Part shown: positions 18,532 through 28,257 of the stretch, piece after piece | How positions within the stretch are numbered: the stretch's first letter is position 1 | Layout: each line of letters opens with the position of its first letter | NCBI GenBank assembly: GCA_012729635.1 | Contig: JAAYCT010000008.1 | Span: 62,001-126,000, forward strand | Direction: 5' to 3' | DNA from: Clostridiaceae bacterium | Lineage (GTDB): Bacteria > Bacillota > Clostridia > Saccharofermentanales > Saccharofermentanaceae | Length of the DNA stretch: 64,000 nucleotides | The notes under the pieces: model-generated | The model's input: only the letters and a program-made list of their open reading frames with translations | Databases searched by the model: none | Told to the model about the DNA's origin: nothing | Program-made: the position numbers and the translations under genes

Positions 18532-19407
18532 TTATTCGAAAATACCCTGCGCGACCCGGCGCAAATGGTTGCCGTAATCGGAATTCCCGTATGCGGATGC
18601 GTTCTCCATCAGCTTGTCCTGGGAAATCCAACCCATCCGGAACGCAATCTCCTCCGGAGCGGAAATCTTTATCCCCTGGTGCTTTTCGAGAACGCGGACG
18701 AATTCGGATGCCTCGCTGAGCGCATCGACGGTCCCCATATCCATCCAGGTAAACCCGCGCCGCAGGCGGACGACCGTCAGGGAGCCGTCCTCCAGATAGA
18801 GGCGGTTCAGATCGGTGATCTCGAGTTCTCCGCGCGTCGAGGGTTTGACCTTTTTCGCAAATTCGCAGACGCGGTCGTCATAAAAATACAGCCCCGTCAC
18901 ACAATAATTCGACTTCGGGTGCTCGGGCTTCTCCTCGATCGAGATTGCGTTGCCCTTCTCGTCAAACGATACGATTCCGAACCGCTTCGGATCGTTTACG
19001 TAATAACCGAAAATCGTCGCCCCGACCTTTTTCTCCGCGGCCGCCTGAAGAATCGCGGATATTCCGTTTCCGTAAAAAATGTTATCGCCCAGAATCAGCG
19101 CGCAGGAATCGCCGTCGATGAACTTCTCGCCGATCATAAACGCCTGCGCCAATCCGTCCGGACTCGGCTGTTCGGCATAGCATAATCGAACGCCGAATTC
19201 CGCTCCGTCGCCGAGAAGGCTTCTGAAATTCGGCAAATCCCGCGGCGTGGAAATGATCAGAATCTCACGGATGCCCGCCAACATCAAAATCGAAAGCGGA
19301 TAATAGATCATCGGTTTATCGTAAACCGGAAGCAGTTGCTTGGAAGTAACCATCGTCAGCGGAAAAAGCCGGGTTCCCGACCCTCCGGCCAAAATGATAC
19401 CTTTCAT
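18532..19407 (-). CDS. rfbA: Glucose-1-phosphate thymidylyltransferase
   Basis: First step of the rhamnose pathway: dTTP plus glucose-1-phosphate gives dTDP-glucose. 291 aa with the nucleotidyltransferase signature [18 protein letters not shown] at the N-terminus, [28 protein letters not shown] (metal-binding Asp) and [15 protein letters not shown] 19407 is preceded by GAGAGGGA; in-frame start codons further upstream would add residues absent from the family. First gene of the rfbA-C-B-D-wzz operon, with an extended -10 promoter about 80 bp upstream. Confidence 0.96.
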   Translation of the reverse strand: MKGIILAGGSGTRLFPLTMVTSKQLLPVYDKPMIYYPLSILMLAGIREILIISTPRDLPNFRSLLGDGAEFGVRLCYAEQPSPDGLAQAFMIGEKFIDGDSCALILGDNIFYGNGISAILQAAAEKKVGATIFGYYVNDPKRFGIVSFDEKGNAISIEEKPEHPKSNYCVTGLYFYDDRVCEFAKKVKPSTRGELEITDLNRLYLEDGSLTVVRLRRGFTWMDMGTVDALSEASEFVRVLEKHQGIKISAPEEIAFRMGWISQDKLMENASAYGNSDYGNHLRRVAQGIFE

Positions 19408-19484
19408 TGAATCCCTCTCGTCCGGCCGAAACCGGCCGTTAATTCGTGCAAAAATCTTTGACATAACGCGTTTTTGCCGCACTA

Positions 19485-19493
19485 ATTGTATCA
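19485..19493 (-). promoter_or_regulatory. Extended -10 promoter of the rfb operon
   Basis: Minus strand TGATACAAT: TGn followed by TACAAT (5/6 match). It sits in the 110-bp gap between the flippase gene and rfbA. No -35 of note. Confidence 0.5.
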
Positions 19494-19516
19494 CAGAACG
19501 CTGGGATTCGCGACCG

Positions 19517-20908
19517 TCACGCCGGGCTTGTCGGCGACACCCGATATTGCTTCACGAAAATTGTAATCAGCGCAACCGCCATCAGCGAATACACCGCAAT
19601 GCCGGTGTATGCCGAGCCCATTGCCCCGAAGCGCGGGATCACCATAATATTCACGCCGATCTGAAGGATCACTCCGACGAGTGAAACGACAATGTTATAA
19701 ACGATGCGATTCATCGATGACAACAGATGCGCGGTCATGAACCGTAACCCGCTGTTGATAAAGGCTCCGATCAGAAGCACGCGCATCACGGGAACCACGG
19801 TCAGATAATCCGATCCGTAAAGCAGACGAATGACCGGCTCGGCCGCAACGAAAAGAATCAGTGCCGCCGATCCGATACCGACCGCGGTCGCGAGGACCGC
19901 CCGTTTGTAGTTCTTCCAGACCCATCGACGATCCTTCTCGTGGCGGACGAAATACGGTCCGACAAAGATTCCGATCGCCGCGCTGATGATGGACAGATTG
20001 GCGGGAAGGACGTATGCGACCTTGTATTCCGCGACAATAATCTCATCACCGAGCAGTTGTCCGAGAAGAAAGATGTCGTTGAGCATGATGATGGCCCAGA
20101 TGCTGTTGGTCAGCATATATTGAAGCGAATAACGACTCGCTTCCCTTTTGGCTTCCCGCTCCAGCGTGTCGGGAACGACGTTTCGGAAGAACGCACCGCG
20201 GACATCCCCGGAAGTTGCGAAAGCGACGACCGCATTGGCGGCGACCGCGGCGACCGCGACGCCGAAAAGTCCCCCGAACTCGCCCCCGATACAACGGGCG
20301 GCGATCACAAAAACCGCAGACAGCAACGCGGCGATTGCGTAGCGCAGATTCGAAAAGTGAGACCGATACGTATTCAGATTGTGTTCCAGGAGGTTCTGAA
20401 AAGGCACGGCCAACAGCAAAAGCGGCAGCAGCCAGTGTGCGTCGGAAAATTTATCCGGATGCGGATAGATCATTCCGCCGATCGCGATGATTGCGACCAG
20501 TCCGATGTTGATGATCGAGCTTTTTCGGACCGCGTACCGGTAATAGGCATATTTTTCGGCGGGCGTATTGCCCAGGACGATATACCGAAGCAACGAATAC
20601 ATCATGCCGAAACCGGCAAACAGGTACGCATAGGAGTAAATGTTTTCGGAATACGCAAGAATTCCGTACGTCGGTTTGGACAGAATGCGTATCAGAAAGA
20701 TCGATCCGAAAAAAGATGCGAAGCGCGAAAGAAAATTGCCGGCAAAAATATAGACCGCTCCCTTTTGGCCGAGATAGCGGATCGCTTCGCTGATTTTATC
20801 CGTTTTTCCGTGGTCTGCCGACACTTCCCCTACTCCGTTTCCCAAAGTCCGATTCCGGGGTTTCCCCGTTCGTTCGACGGTTCTTTTCCGTTCCGGATTA
20901 TACCCCAT
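19517..20908 (-). CDS. Polysaccharide flippase (Wzx-like), GC-rich cluster
   Basis: Predicted to flip undecaprenyl-linked repeat units across the membrane. About 463 aa and 12 or more hydrophobic spans after a basic, non-hydrophobic N-terminal part of about 45 residues. The first transmembrane region reads [36 protein letters not shown], the typical start of oligosaccharide flippases (Polysacc_synt type). The chosen ATG 20908 overlaps the end of the upstream glycosyltransferase by 11 nt; its ribosome binding site is weak, and an internal GTG could also be used. It is the first of two flippases in the window (the other is at 40.1-41.4 kb). Confidence 0.85.
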   Translation of the reverse strand: MGYNPERKRTVERTGKPRNRTLGNGVGEVSADHGKTDKISEAIRYLGQKGAVYIFAGNFLSRFASFFGSIFLIRILSKPTYGILAYSENIYSYAYLFAGFGMMYSLLRYIVLGNTPAEKYAYYRYAVRKSSIINIGLVAIIAIGGMIYPHPDKFSDAHWLLPLLLLAVPFQNLLEHNLNTYRSHFSNLRYAIAALLSAVFVIAARCIGGEFGGLFGVAVAAVAANAVVAFATSGDVRGAFFRNVVPDTLEREAKREASRYSLQYMLTNSIWAIIMLNDIFLLGQLLGDEIIVAEYKVAYVLPANLSIISAAIGIFVGPYFVRHEKDRRWVWKNYKRAVLATAVGIGSAALILFVAAEPVIRLLYGSDYLTVVPVMRVLLIGAFINSGLRFMTAHLLSSMNRIVYNIVVSLVGVILQIGVNIMVIPRFGAMGSAYTGIAVYSLMAVALITIFVKQYRVSPTSPA

Positions 20909-22055
20909 CGATTCGCTTTTGGCGAATATCCGTCGCTTCCGAAACCACCATGGAAAGGCGGCTCTCCCAGGAAAGATGCTCCGAGGCATATTCCCGCATC
21001 TTTTTTGCCGTCCGGGCTCCGTCCTCAACGTCGCGAAGGTTTTGAAAGAACTGCACAACAGAAGTGATATCGATCGGACTCTCGTCCGCGGGACAATTCA
21101 GACAGTACGGAAATTCGGAAGGCGGAAAGCTTTGGTCGTCGTACGCTTTGATAAAGGGGATTCCGCGGGCGCAGTATTCCCGGGCTTTTAATGTACTGAC
21201 CGAGGCAAGATCGATCCGATGAATGCCCAGACTCGCGACGGCGATGTCTGCCCGCTCAAAAGCTTCGTCCAGTTCCTGCCCGAACAGATTTCCGGAAAAA
21301 ACAATGTTTTCTCCGAGCGAAAGCTTCGCGGAAAGAGTCCGGTATTCGTTCCCGGACGGCCCGTCACCGACCATTTGAAGCATGACCTCGGGATCGTTCG
21401 GACCCCGTTTTCGACAATAATCGGAAAGCCCGCGGATCAGTCGGTCCAGGCCGTGCCACTTCGAGAAAACGGCAACCGCCAGAATATGAACGCGTCCGGG
21501 CTCCGCCGCGAAATTCCGCTTAATCGGGGTCCGCTCCACGTCGATTCCGTTTTGTGTGCGCACGGTCGGTATCCCCCAGATTTCTTCGTGCGCGGAAAAA
21601 GTAACGATGCGGTCGACATCGTTTCGAAGCCGGACCCGGTGGATCCGTTCCTTGATCAGAAGCGGAAAAAGAGCCGGCGTCATCAGTTCCGAATCATAAG
21701 GATAGGTCGGCACCTCGAAAAGGATCGTCAGTTCGGGATTCCTTTCCCGCAGTTTTTTAAGAAACCGGAGAAACCAGCGGTCGACGGAGCCTTTTCGGAT
21801 ATATACAAAATCGCAGTCCGCAAAATCATCCTCGATATTCCAAACGGACGTCATCGGAAAAAAAGGCAGGCGACTCGCGATTTTTCTTGCGATTCCGTTA
21901 TGTTTCGGAGGCCGGGGCATCCAGAGCCGCATGCGGATACCCAGTCGCTCGAACGCGCGGATCTGCATTTTGACCTTTCGGATGATCCCGTTGGACTCCC
22001 GTTCGACCGGAAGTTCCGGGTCGATGATGCCGTCGTAAATATAAACCGCTTTCAT
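20898..22055 (-). CDS. Glycosyltransferase, GT-B fold, family 4-like
   Basis: 385 aa. N-terminal domain begins MKAVYIYDGIIDPELPVERE with a donor-free Rossmann half, and the C-terminal half has the GT4 pattern VHILAVAVFSKWHGLDRLIRGL, MLQMVGDGPSGNEY, GENIVFSGNLFGQELDEAFERADIAVASLG and a LKAREYCARGIPFIKAYDD segment in place of the usual EExxxG loop. It most likely adds one sugar to the lipid-linked repeat unit on the cytoplasmic face. Donor and linkage cannot be read from sequence. It is 55 bp downstream of the polymerase gene and overlaps the flippase gene by 11 nt. Confidence 0.8.
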   Translation of the reverse strand: MKAVYIYDGIIDPELPVERESNGIIRKVKMQIRAFERLGIRMRLWMPRPPKHNGIARKIASRLPFFPMTSVWNIEDDFADCDFVYIRKGSVDRWFLRFLKKLRERNPELTILFEVPTYPYDSELMTPALFPLLIKERIHRVRLRNDVDRIVTFSAHEEIWGIPTVRTQNGIDVERTPIKRNFAAEPGRVHILAVAVFSKWHGLDRLIRGLSDYCRKRGPNDPEVMLQMVGDGPSGNEYRTLSAKLSLGENIVFSGNLFGQELDEAFERADIAVASLGIHRIDLASVSTLKAREYCARGIPFIKAYDDQSFPPSEFPYCLNCPADESPIDITSVVQFFQNLRDVEDGARTAKKMREYASEHLSWESRLSMVVSEATDIRQKRIDGV

Positions 22056-22110
22056 TGCATTTTTTACCCGAACCCGGCACCCGGAGCGTCTCCGATGGGG
22101 CCGGTCCGGA

Positions 22111-23520
22111 TCAATTCTCCTTTGTTTTTTTTATTCGTTCCGAAATGATCGCGAGCAGACGCTTGAGCGCCGGACTCAGCACCGGCTTCACGCAGTCGCG
22201 TGTAAGGACGACGGCGAGAAAAACCCAAACGATCAGCGAATAATTGATGATCACCGAGATGGCCCCCTGAGAGCCGCCGCGCGCCATCAGGACAATGCTC
22301 AGGGCGATATAGACCGCCCAGTATCGGAGCGAGCGGACGGAGGATAAAAAACGAATGACCAGAGCGACCATCCACCCGATGAATAACCCGTGTATCCAGT
22401 AAAACCAGCTTCCGTACAGCAGGATTCCCTCTCCGAGAAGCGACGGAAGGAGAACATAGAAATAGCGCGTTCCGTAAAGGTTTCCGGTTCGAAGCTCCGA
22501 GAACCGGTAATTGATGTTGACCGCATCCGCCGAAGAAGAAGTGAATTTCGGAATCGGCAGTGTCGCAATCCATTTCAAGTAGCGGGTCGCCGAAAAATTC
22601 TCCGCCTGCTCTGCATCGACCGCATACTCCTCACAATACGAGTAATGAAGCGGAAACCCGGTTTCCACGTGAATCAGCTTCTGAATCGATTCCTCGTCAC
22701 TCATCGTCGATGTTCCTCCGGACCGATATGCGGCGAAATCCTGAAGAAGCGGCATGCCGAGAATCAGACCCACCGCCGTGACCAGGATCAGCCGGCGGAT
22801 TCCCTTCCACATTTTCCGATCCGCGGTATCGGTCCGGATGGTCTCTTTTTCCCGGACCCGTCCGACCGATCGGCCGGTCCGGTGGATGATCACACAGCCG
22901 ATGATGATAAACAGCTGGCTCAGAAGTCCCGACCGCCCGATATACCCCAACTGAACCACTTCCAGATACAAAGTCGCGGCAAGGATGATGACGATCTTCA
23001 CGGTCGAGCGGATCCGGCTGATATACACATAGACCAACGGCAACAGGATCAGTTTAAGCGTATACAGCGCATACGTGATGATGTCGGCCTTATACGCGGT
23101 CCGTCGCTCGAATATGTTTCTTATGTTGATGACCACCCGCACCAGGTCGGACAGACGGTTCACCGGATACACCAAGGGAAGAAGCATCACGATAAAGTAC
23201 AGAATCGTTCCGACCTTTGCGATCCGCGTCAGCTCCGTTCCCAGCGATTGAATAACCGGCGATTCCTCTTTTTTCCGTAAAAGAAACAGTCCGAAACGAA
23301 GGCCGGCGACCAGGCAGATCATGAAAACGGTGTAGTGAATAAGATATATATCATCGGTCTTCGGCCTCGCGATCCCGATTCCGGAATAAAAGGTGTGCGC
23401 GATAATAAAAAGATACACGCAGGTTTTTTCGATCGCGTTGCGGAGCGCGCCGTTGACCGCAAGGATGGCGAGCGCGCCGATCGTTACGACAAACACAATG
23501 ACCGGAATATCAAAACTCAA
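22111..23520 (-). CDS. O-antigen/capsule polymerase-like membrane protein (Wzy-like), GC-rich cluster
   Basis: 469 aa with about 10-12 hydrophobic spans and a large external loop (about 255-330) between late spans, the general plan of Wzy polymerases and EpsG-like proteins. The sequence is poorly conserved in such families, so the call rests on topology and on the setting between glycosyltransferases and a flippase. Conserved-looking loop pieces are IARPKTDDIYLIHY near 50-64 and YRFSELRTGNLYGTRYF near 325-341. It overlaps the upstream GT2 gene by 4 nt (ATGA). Confidence 0.7.
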   Translation of the reverse strand: MSFDIPVIVFVVTIGALAILAVNGALRNAIEKTCVYLFIIAHTFYSGIGIARPKTDDIYLIHYTVFMICLVAGLRFGLFLLRKKEESPVIQSLGTELTRIAKVGTILYFIVMLLPLVYPVNRLSDLVRVVINIRNIFERRTAYKADIITYALYTLKLILLPLVYVYISRIRSTVKIVIILAATLYLEVVQLGYIGRSGLLSQLFIIIGCVIIHRTGRSVGRVREKETIRTDTADRKMWKGIRRLILVTAVGLILGMPLLQDFAAYRSGGTSTMSDEESIQKLIHVETGFPLHYSYCEEYAVDAEQAENFSATRYLKWIATLPIPKFTSSSADAVNINYRFSELRTGNLYGTRYFYVLLPSLLGEGILLYGSWFYWIHGLFIGWMVALVIRFLSSVRSLRYWAVYIALSIVLMARGGSQGAISVIINYSLIVWVFLAVVLTRDCVKPVLSPALKRLLAIISERIKKTKEN

Positions 23521-24377
23521 GCCGTATCTCCTTTCGATGCCCCGGAAGCCCGCCGGTCCGTCCGGTGTGCAAATAAAAGCGTCCGCACAAACGCAGGGCT
23601 TTTATACTCAACCGTCAGTCGAATCGTTCTCCGAAGAAGGATTCGCATGCCGATCCACGGTCGGTGTTCCCAGAACACACGCGCATCCCGCACGAAAATC
23701 GCAAACCTTCGCGCCGCGGATTCCTTCGGCGGATGCTCATGGGAAGAGATCGAATGACCGCCGCCCCCCTCGAAAATCCGGATCCGTGCTCCCCTCCGGT
23801 TCATCTCGCGAAAAAACGAATGATCGACGAAATCCAGAAACAACCGCTCGTCATAGCGAAAATCGCGAAAGACCCGAAGCCGTGCCGCCATCTTGCTGTT
23901 CACGGCGGTCAGCGAAACACCGCGGTATCCGAGCATCTCTTCTTTCGTACGAAAGAGCCGGCAACGCCCGTTGTTTTGCATAACGCACGGTGACAGCAAC
24001 CCGCCCCCTCCGGTTTGGATCGGCACGAAGACGTCCGCCTCCTTGTCCGATTGAATCACACGTTCGAGTTCGGAGAAATACGCGGAAGAAATTTTTGCGT
24101 CGTCATCCAGAAAACACACCGTGCCGTCGGGATCGCTCGTGAGGCAAGCCGCCACGCTTTCATTATACGCCTTGCTCAGACCGAGATTTCCCTTTCCGCC
24201 CAGAAAAATCCAGTTGTTTTTTTCACACCATTGCCGGTTCCCGTAATCACGATCCCCGTTATCGAAAACGATCGGCGTAACCGGGGCTTTCACCGCAAGC
24301 AAGTCCCGGCAGGCGGATGAATCCGCGCAGGATCGGTTATATACGACCACAACGGCAAAGACCGCCGACGCGCTCAT
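23517..24377 (-). CDS. Glycosyltransferase family 2 (rhamnosyltransferase-like)
   Basis: 286-aa GT-A fold enzyme: VFAVVVVYNRS at the N-terminus, FDNGDRDYGN, GGKGNLGLSKAYNESV, then CFLDDDAKISSAYF holding the DxD metal site. KMAARLRVFRDFRYDERLFLDFVDHSFFREMNRRGARI and the YRGVSLTA region resemble rhamnosyltransferases of O-antigen and capsule clusters, which fits the rfb genes nearby, but the donor is an inference. It overlaps both neighbours by 4 nt. Confidence 0.8.
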   Translation of the reverse strand: MSASAVFAVVVVYNRSCADSSACRDLLAVKAPVTPIVFDNGDRDYGNRQWCEKNNWIFLGGKGNLGLSKAYNESVAACLTSDPDGTVCFLDDDAKISSAYFSELERVIQSDKEADVFVPIQTGGGGLLSPCVMQNNGRCRLFRTKEEMLGYRGVSLTAVNSKMAARLRVFRDFRYDERLFLDFVDHSFFREMNRRGARIRIFEGGGGHSISSHEHPPKESAARRFAIFVRDARVFWEHRPWIGMRILLRRTIRLTVEYKSPAFVRTLLFAHRTDRRASGASKGDTA

Positions 24378-25102
24378 TTCGACCTCTTTCCCGGCCGCCG
24401 TTTCATCAGCGCCCGGAAAAGATGCAGTCGGGCGCCGATGATACGCGGGATCGGACGTACGTTCTTCGGCGTGGCGTTATCGCCATGCAGGCGATGAAGA
24501 ATCAGCTTTTCCGGCAGAAAGAAAATCTCGCGGCGCAGTTCGCCGATCAGCCCGATCCACGCATCATACGCATCGATGTTCTCCGGAAACGGAAGAAACG
24601 CTTGCGTAAACGATTTTCGAAAAGCCATGCAACATCCGGTATACCGGGGCATCAGCAGTTTCAGGAAAAACGGCTTATGAACGCGATATCTCGTGAAAAG
24701 GTCTTCGCCCACGATATTCAGCGCCTCATCGGTATGGTATCCGTTATGAAAGACCAACCCGACCCGGGGATTCGAAAAAGCGGAAAGCACCGCTTTTACC
24801 TTGCCCGCGATCCATCGGTCGTCCTGGTCGGACAAAAAAATAACGGAGCCCGTACAGTTTCGGATCGCGTTTTCAAAGTTTCCGGCGATTCCGGGCTTTT
24901 CGTTCATGACGACCCGTACGCGCGGATCGCGGCTCGCGTATTGCCTGATGCGTTCGAGCGTGTCGTCCTCCGAAGGATCATAGGAAATAACGAGCTCATC
25001 GCCCGGCTCCAGCTCGCACAGAATCGAATCGACCTGCTCATTGAGGTACGCTCCGGCGTTAAATACCGGCATCGCGACGGAGACGGATCTCTTATCGGTC
25101 AT
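24374..25102 (-). CDS. Glycosyltransferase family 2
   Basis: 242 aa. VSVAMPVFNAGAYLNEQVDSIL is the classic GT2 opening, followed by ELVISYDPSEDDT, VIFLSDQDDRW with the DxD metal site and FHNGYHTDEALNIVGED. Catalytic segment near YDAWIGLIGEL. ATG 25102 has GGAGG eight bases upstream and overlaps the previous gene by 11 nt; in-frame codons further upstream lie inside that gene and encode an atypical basic stretch. Probably adds a further sugar of the repeat unit made by the GC-rich cluster. Confidence 0.82.
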   Translation of the reverse strand: MTDKRSVSVAMPVFNAGAYLNEQVDSILCELEPGDELVISYDPSEDDTLERIRQYASRDPRVRVVMNEKPGIAGNFENAIRNCTGSVIFLSDQDDRWIAGKVKAVLSAFSNPRVGLVFHNGYHTDEALNIVGEDLFTRYRVHKPFFLKLLMPRYTGCCMAFRKSFTQAFLPFPENIDAYDAWIGLIGELRREIFFLPEKLILHRLHGDNATPKNVRPIPRIIGARLHLFRALMKRRPGKRSK

Positions 25103-26132
25103 AATAACGGCCTCCGACCTTACAAAGGATATCCAGCACCCATTCACGGAGCGAGTAGCTTTCGAAGGTTTCCCTGTCAAGGGGCGTAAAAGGGGTCGAA
25201 AAGAAATCCGGAGCGATCGAGATTTTCTCGCGGTCGATGATTGCGATGTTTTCCGGGCGGTAAAAATCGTAGTGAACGATATCCGCATTGGTCGTGATCA
25301 GCTTCTTTTCCATGCCGAGCATCTCGATCGTACGCATCGTCAAGCCGGTCTGACGGGGATGCTGAACATCCAAAACGGCCCGGGACCGTCGGACCGCCTC
25401 CGCGACCTGCCCGCTTTCGAGCTTTTTAAAGGTAAAGTCGCTTTTTTCGGCGCCGCGGAACGAACGATTGAACACTTTATAGAAATAATACGCGTAGCGG
25501 CTCGGAAGATAACAAAAGGAGCGGAACGAGAGATTGTTCCGGGCGCAGTAGGCCTTCATCCTCAACAGGACGGACAGTCGATCGGAATGAATCGTACCCA
25601 GAAAAAACACGTCGTCGCGGTTCTTCCCGTCCGTCCCTGATTTTTCGTCCGTATTCCGGAATTCGTCGGAAAAAAACAACGGCCGGAACTTCATGCCCTC
25701 ATAGCGAAGCGTATCCTTACGGTCAAAGGAAAGAATCCGGTCGAAATACTTGAATTTGCGCCGGATCCCGGGAACATTTCGTACGGAATCATAAAGATAC
25801 AGGCAAAAAACCGCTTCGGGGTACAGCGTATGAAGTCTCCGCAGGGTCGCCGAGGGGATCATCTCGCCTTTAACGATGAAAATGTAATCGTATTTTTGAT
25901 CCTTGATTCGATCGACGATGCGGCGGTAATAACCGGAGGATTGGATCAGAAAGATCCACGGAGCGATCTTGAGCGCCGCTTTCTCATAGGATCGACGAAC
26001 GGATCGCTCGTCGAAAAAGTCCACGTCCGCCCCGAGACGCTCCATCACATCGACCATCTTCTTTTCGTAACCGAAAAACTGCGGGGCGAAAAACAGCACG
26101 CGTTTTCCCGCGATCGAACGTTCATCCGTCAT
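25092..26132 (-). CDS. Putative glycosyltransferase, GT-B type (CgeB-like)
   Basis: 346 aa. The N-terminal part reads KRVLFFAPQFFGYEKKMVDVMERLGADVDFFDER, then DYIFIVKGEMIPS, FCLYLYDSVRNVPGIRRKFKYFDRILSFDRKD, a pattern found in CgeB-like and capsule-associated glycosyltransferases that lack obvious GT4 signatures. The C-terminal part (VLDVQHPRQTGLTMRTIEMLGMEKKLITTNADI) resembles the nucleotide-sugar-binding half of GT-B enzymes. Function as a transferase is likely but not certain. It overlaps both neighbours by 4-11 nt inside the operon. Confidence 0.65.
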   Translation of the reverse strand: MTDERSIAGKRVLFFAPQFFGYEKKMVDVMERLGADVDFFDERSVRRSYEKAALKIAPWIFLIQSSGYYRRIVDRIKDQKYDYIFIVKGEMIPSATLRRLHTLYPEAVFCLYLYDSVRNVPGIRRKFKYFDRILSFDRKDTLRYEGMKFRPLFFSDEFRNTDEKSGTDGKNRDDVFFLGTIHSDRLSVLLRMKAYCARNNLSFRSFCYLPSRYAYYFYKVFNRSFRGAEKSDFTFKKLESGQVAEAVRRSRAVLDVQHPRQTGLTMRTIEMLGMEKKLITTNADIVHYDFYRPENIAIIDREKISIAPDFFSTPFTPLDRETFESYSLREWVLDILCKVGGRYYDR

Positions 26133-27265
26133 TTTTTAAATAATCCCCTGTTCTCCATTTCCCGGATGGATGCTTCGTAGCGATCCGGCTCGGTCTCCTG
26201 TCCTTCGACCCAATCAATGAAACGGGATATGCCCTCTTCAAAGCCGATCCTCGGCTCGTAGCCGAGTGTTTCCCGGATGGCCCGAAGATCGGCCAGATTG
26301 TGGCGGATGTCCCCGATCCGGTAATCGCCCGTGACGGTCACCTTCGAAGAGGAACGGTACTTTTGAATCAGAAGCCCGGCGATGCGCAGGACGTCCGTGC
26401 ATTCCCCGGATCCGACGTTCAGTGCCCGGAAATCCGCTTCCGGCCTGGAAAGTCCGAGGAGGATCGCGTCGGTCACATCATCGATATAAACAAAATCGCG
26501 GGTCTCGCGGCCGTCCTCAAACACGTTGATGTCGTTTCCGTTTTTGATCCGGGTCGAAAAAATGGAAAGGATCCCCGTATAGGGATTCTTAAGAGACTGT
26601 CCCGGACCGTAGACGTTCTGGAAGCGAAATGCGACGGTCGGAATCCCCAGGGACCGGCCGACGATCATGCTGAGCTGCTCCTGAGACTGCTTGGTGTGTC
26701 CGTACACCGAGGTGGGACCGAGGACCGATTCCTCGTCCGTCGGCAACATCTTTACGTTCGCGCCGCATGCCGGGCATTTGACCTCAAAATCCCCCGATGC
26801 CATATCGGCGTTTCTCCGGGAAGTCGGATAGACGATCCCGTGGGTCCCGCACCGGTATTTCCCCTCGCCGTACACGGCCCGGGAAGAAGCGACGATGAGT
26901 TTTTTTACATTGTGCGGCTCGTTCGCCAACAAATCCAGAAGCCGTGCCGTTCCCCCGATATTGGTATCGACGTATTTTTCGATCGCATACATGGATTGTC
27001 CGGTTCCGGTTTCGGCCGCCAGATGAACGACCGCGTCCGCGCCTTCGAGCGCCTTTCTCCAGTCGTTACTGTCACGCACGTCCCCCCGGATCAGTTCGAC
27101 CCGATCCCGGATCATCCGGCAGGTATAGGAGCGGTCCGGATCTTCTCCGTGAATCTGCGCGCTCAGGCAATCCAATACCGTGACCTCATATCCGGCATCC
27201 GATAATTTCACCGCCAAATTGCTTCCGATAAATCCGGCGCCGCCGCTGATGAGAACTCTGGTCAT
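26129..27265 (-). CDS. NDP-sugar epimerase, probably dTDP-L-rhamnose 4-epimerase type
   Basis: 378-aa extended SDR. Start VLISGGAGFIGSNLA, DAVVHLAAETGTGQSMYAIEKYVDTNIGGT, SSRAVYGEG, and the catalytic SVYGHTKQSQEQL (Tyr-x3-Lys). Between the strands after residue 138 it carries an insert of about 40 residues with CGTH (Cys139, His142) and CPAC (Cys164, Cys167), a CxxH...CxxC set that could bind zinc. As I recall, such inserts mark the subfamily that includes dTDP-L-rhamnose 4-epimerases making dTDP-6-deoxy-L-talose, which would fit the rfb genes in the same region. It overlaps both neighbours by 4 nt (ATGA). Confidence 0.7.
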   Translation of the reverse strand: MTRVLISGGAGFIGSNLAVKLSDAGYEVTVLDCLSAQIHGEDPDRSYTCRMIRDRVELIRGDVRDSNDWRKALEGADAVVHLAAETGTGQSMYAIEKYVDTNIGGTARLLDLLANEPHNVKKLIVASSRAVYGEGKYRCGTHGIVYPTSRRNADMASGDFEVKCPACGANVKMLPTDEESVLGPTSVYGHTKQSQEQLSMIVGRSLGIPTVAFRFQNVYGPGQSLKNPYTGILSIFSTRIKNGNDINVFEDGRETRDFVYIDDVTDAILLGLSRPEADFRALNVGSGECTDVLRIAGLLIQKYRSSSKVTVTGDYRIGDIRHNLADLRAIRETLGYEPRIGFEEGISRFIDWVEGQETEPDRYEASIREMENRGLFKK

Positions 27266-28140
27266 TCTTTCTGCTCCGTCTCTTTCCTCTCGAAATATCG
27301 CTCGGAAATCTCAATGCTCTGTCCGAACGCACACGTCCGGTAATCCCCGCCCGGCGAAGCCGAAAGGCTCGCGTCATAGACCAGGTTTCCGAACAATTTA
27401 CGTACCGGTCGAATCCGGACGAGAAAAATCAGGGGGTTGAAAATCCGCGTCAAACGGATCGACTTGCCGTGTGCTTTCGCGATCCTCAGCGCCAGGTCCG
27501 AGGTTTCGACCGGTTTTTCGTTTTGCGGGAAAAAGCACCCGCCCGCGTTCGCGTCGATCAGATGCCGGATAAACTCACACAAATGATCAATATAGACCAT
27601 GCTCCGCTCGTTTCGGATCAGAGGAAATACGGGAAGCCTTCTGATCAGTCGGGAGAGCCTCGGGTAATTTCCCTTGCATCCGGGGCCGTATACCATCGGC
27701 GGCCGAAGAACGGCTACTTTGAATCCCGGACCGGCAAACCGGCCGATTCGCTCCTCGGCCTCGAGCTTGGATTTCCCGTATGCCGTTTTGGGGGAAGGAA
27801 GCGTTCGTTCGGAGATGATTCCCTCCTCGACGCCGTACACGCTCATCGAGCTCAGAAATACAAACAGTCCGACCCCGGATTCCGCGGCCTTCCGCGCGAC
27901 GGCTTCCGGAAGATCCCGGTTCACCCGAAAATACAAGGCCCGGTTCTTTGCCGTTTCACGGATATGCGCGATCCCGGCGACATGGACGATTGCGTCATAG
28001 GAAGAGAAATCCGCGGTCTCCCACTCGTTTCCGAGGGTATCCGCCGTCTCGACGATATAGGAATCGGGCCGGCGCGAAAGCCACGCTTCCAGCGAGCTTC
28101 CGATATAACTTCCGGCACCGGTAATTAAAACTCTTTTCAT
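27262..28140 (-). CDS. NAD-dependent epimerase/4-ketoreductase (SDR), possible QuiNAc reductase
   Basis: 292 aa. RVLITGAGSYIGSSLEAWL start, YDAIVHVAGIAHIRETAKN, FVFLSSMSVYG, the catalytic KTAYGKSKLEAEERI (Tyr-x3-Lys), and PPMVYGPGCKGNYPRLSRLI. This resembles the reductases (WbpV/WreQ type) that turn UDP-4-keto-6-deoxy-GlcNAc into UDP-D-QuiNAc and that are encoded beside CapD-type dehydratases and the priming transferase, both of which are close upstream. A 4-epimerase role is the main alternative. ATG 28140 is preceded by GGAG sites; a strong promoter lies 40 bp upstream, making it the first gene of an operon running to the flippase. Confidence 0.65.
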   Translation of the reverse strand: MKRVLITGAGSYIGSSLEAWLSRRPDSYIVETADTLGNEWETADFSSYDAIVHVAGIAHIRETAKNRALYFRVNRDLPEAVARKAAESGVGLFVFLSSMSVYGVEEGIISERTLPSPKTAYGKSKLEAEERIGRFAGPGFKVAVLRPPMVYGPGCKGNYPRLSRLIRRLPVFPLIRNERSMVYIDHLCEFIRHLIDANAGGCFFPQNEKPVETSDLALRIAKAHGKSIRLTRIFNPLIFLVRIRPVRKLFGNLVYDASLSASPGGDYRTCAFGQSIEISERYFERKETEQKE

Positions 28141-28179
28141 CTGCTCCGTCTCCGCGAAAGAGTACATCATAGAACCCTT

Positions 28180-28207
28180 ATTATACCGCGACCGGCGCGG
28201 TTTTCAA
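28180..28207 (-). promoter_or_regulatory. Promoter of the GC-rich glycosyltransferase operon
   Basis: Minus strand -35 TTGAAA (28207-28202), 16-nt spacer, -10 TATAAT (28185-28180, perfect). It lies about 40 bp before the SDR gene and within the 117-bp gap after wecC, so the genes from 28.1 kb down to 19.5 kb can be transcribed on their own. Confidence 0.65.
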
Positions 28208-28257
28208 AATCCTGCGTCCGACAAAGCGCCGATCGAACGCTTCTCTTCCGCCCGGTC

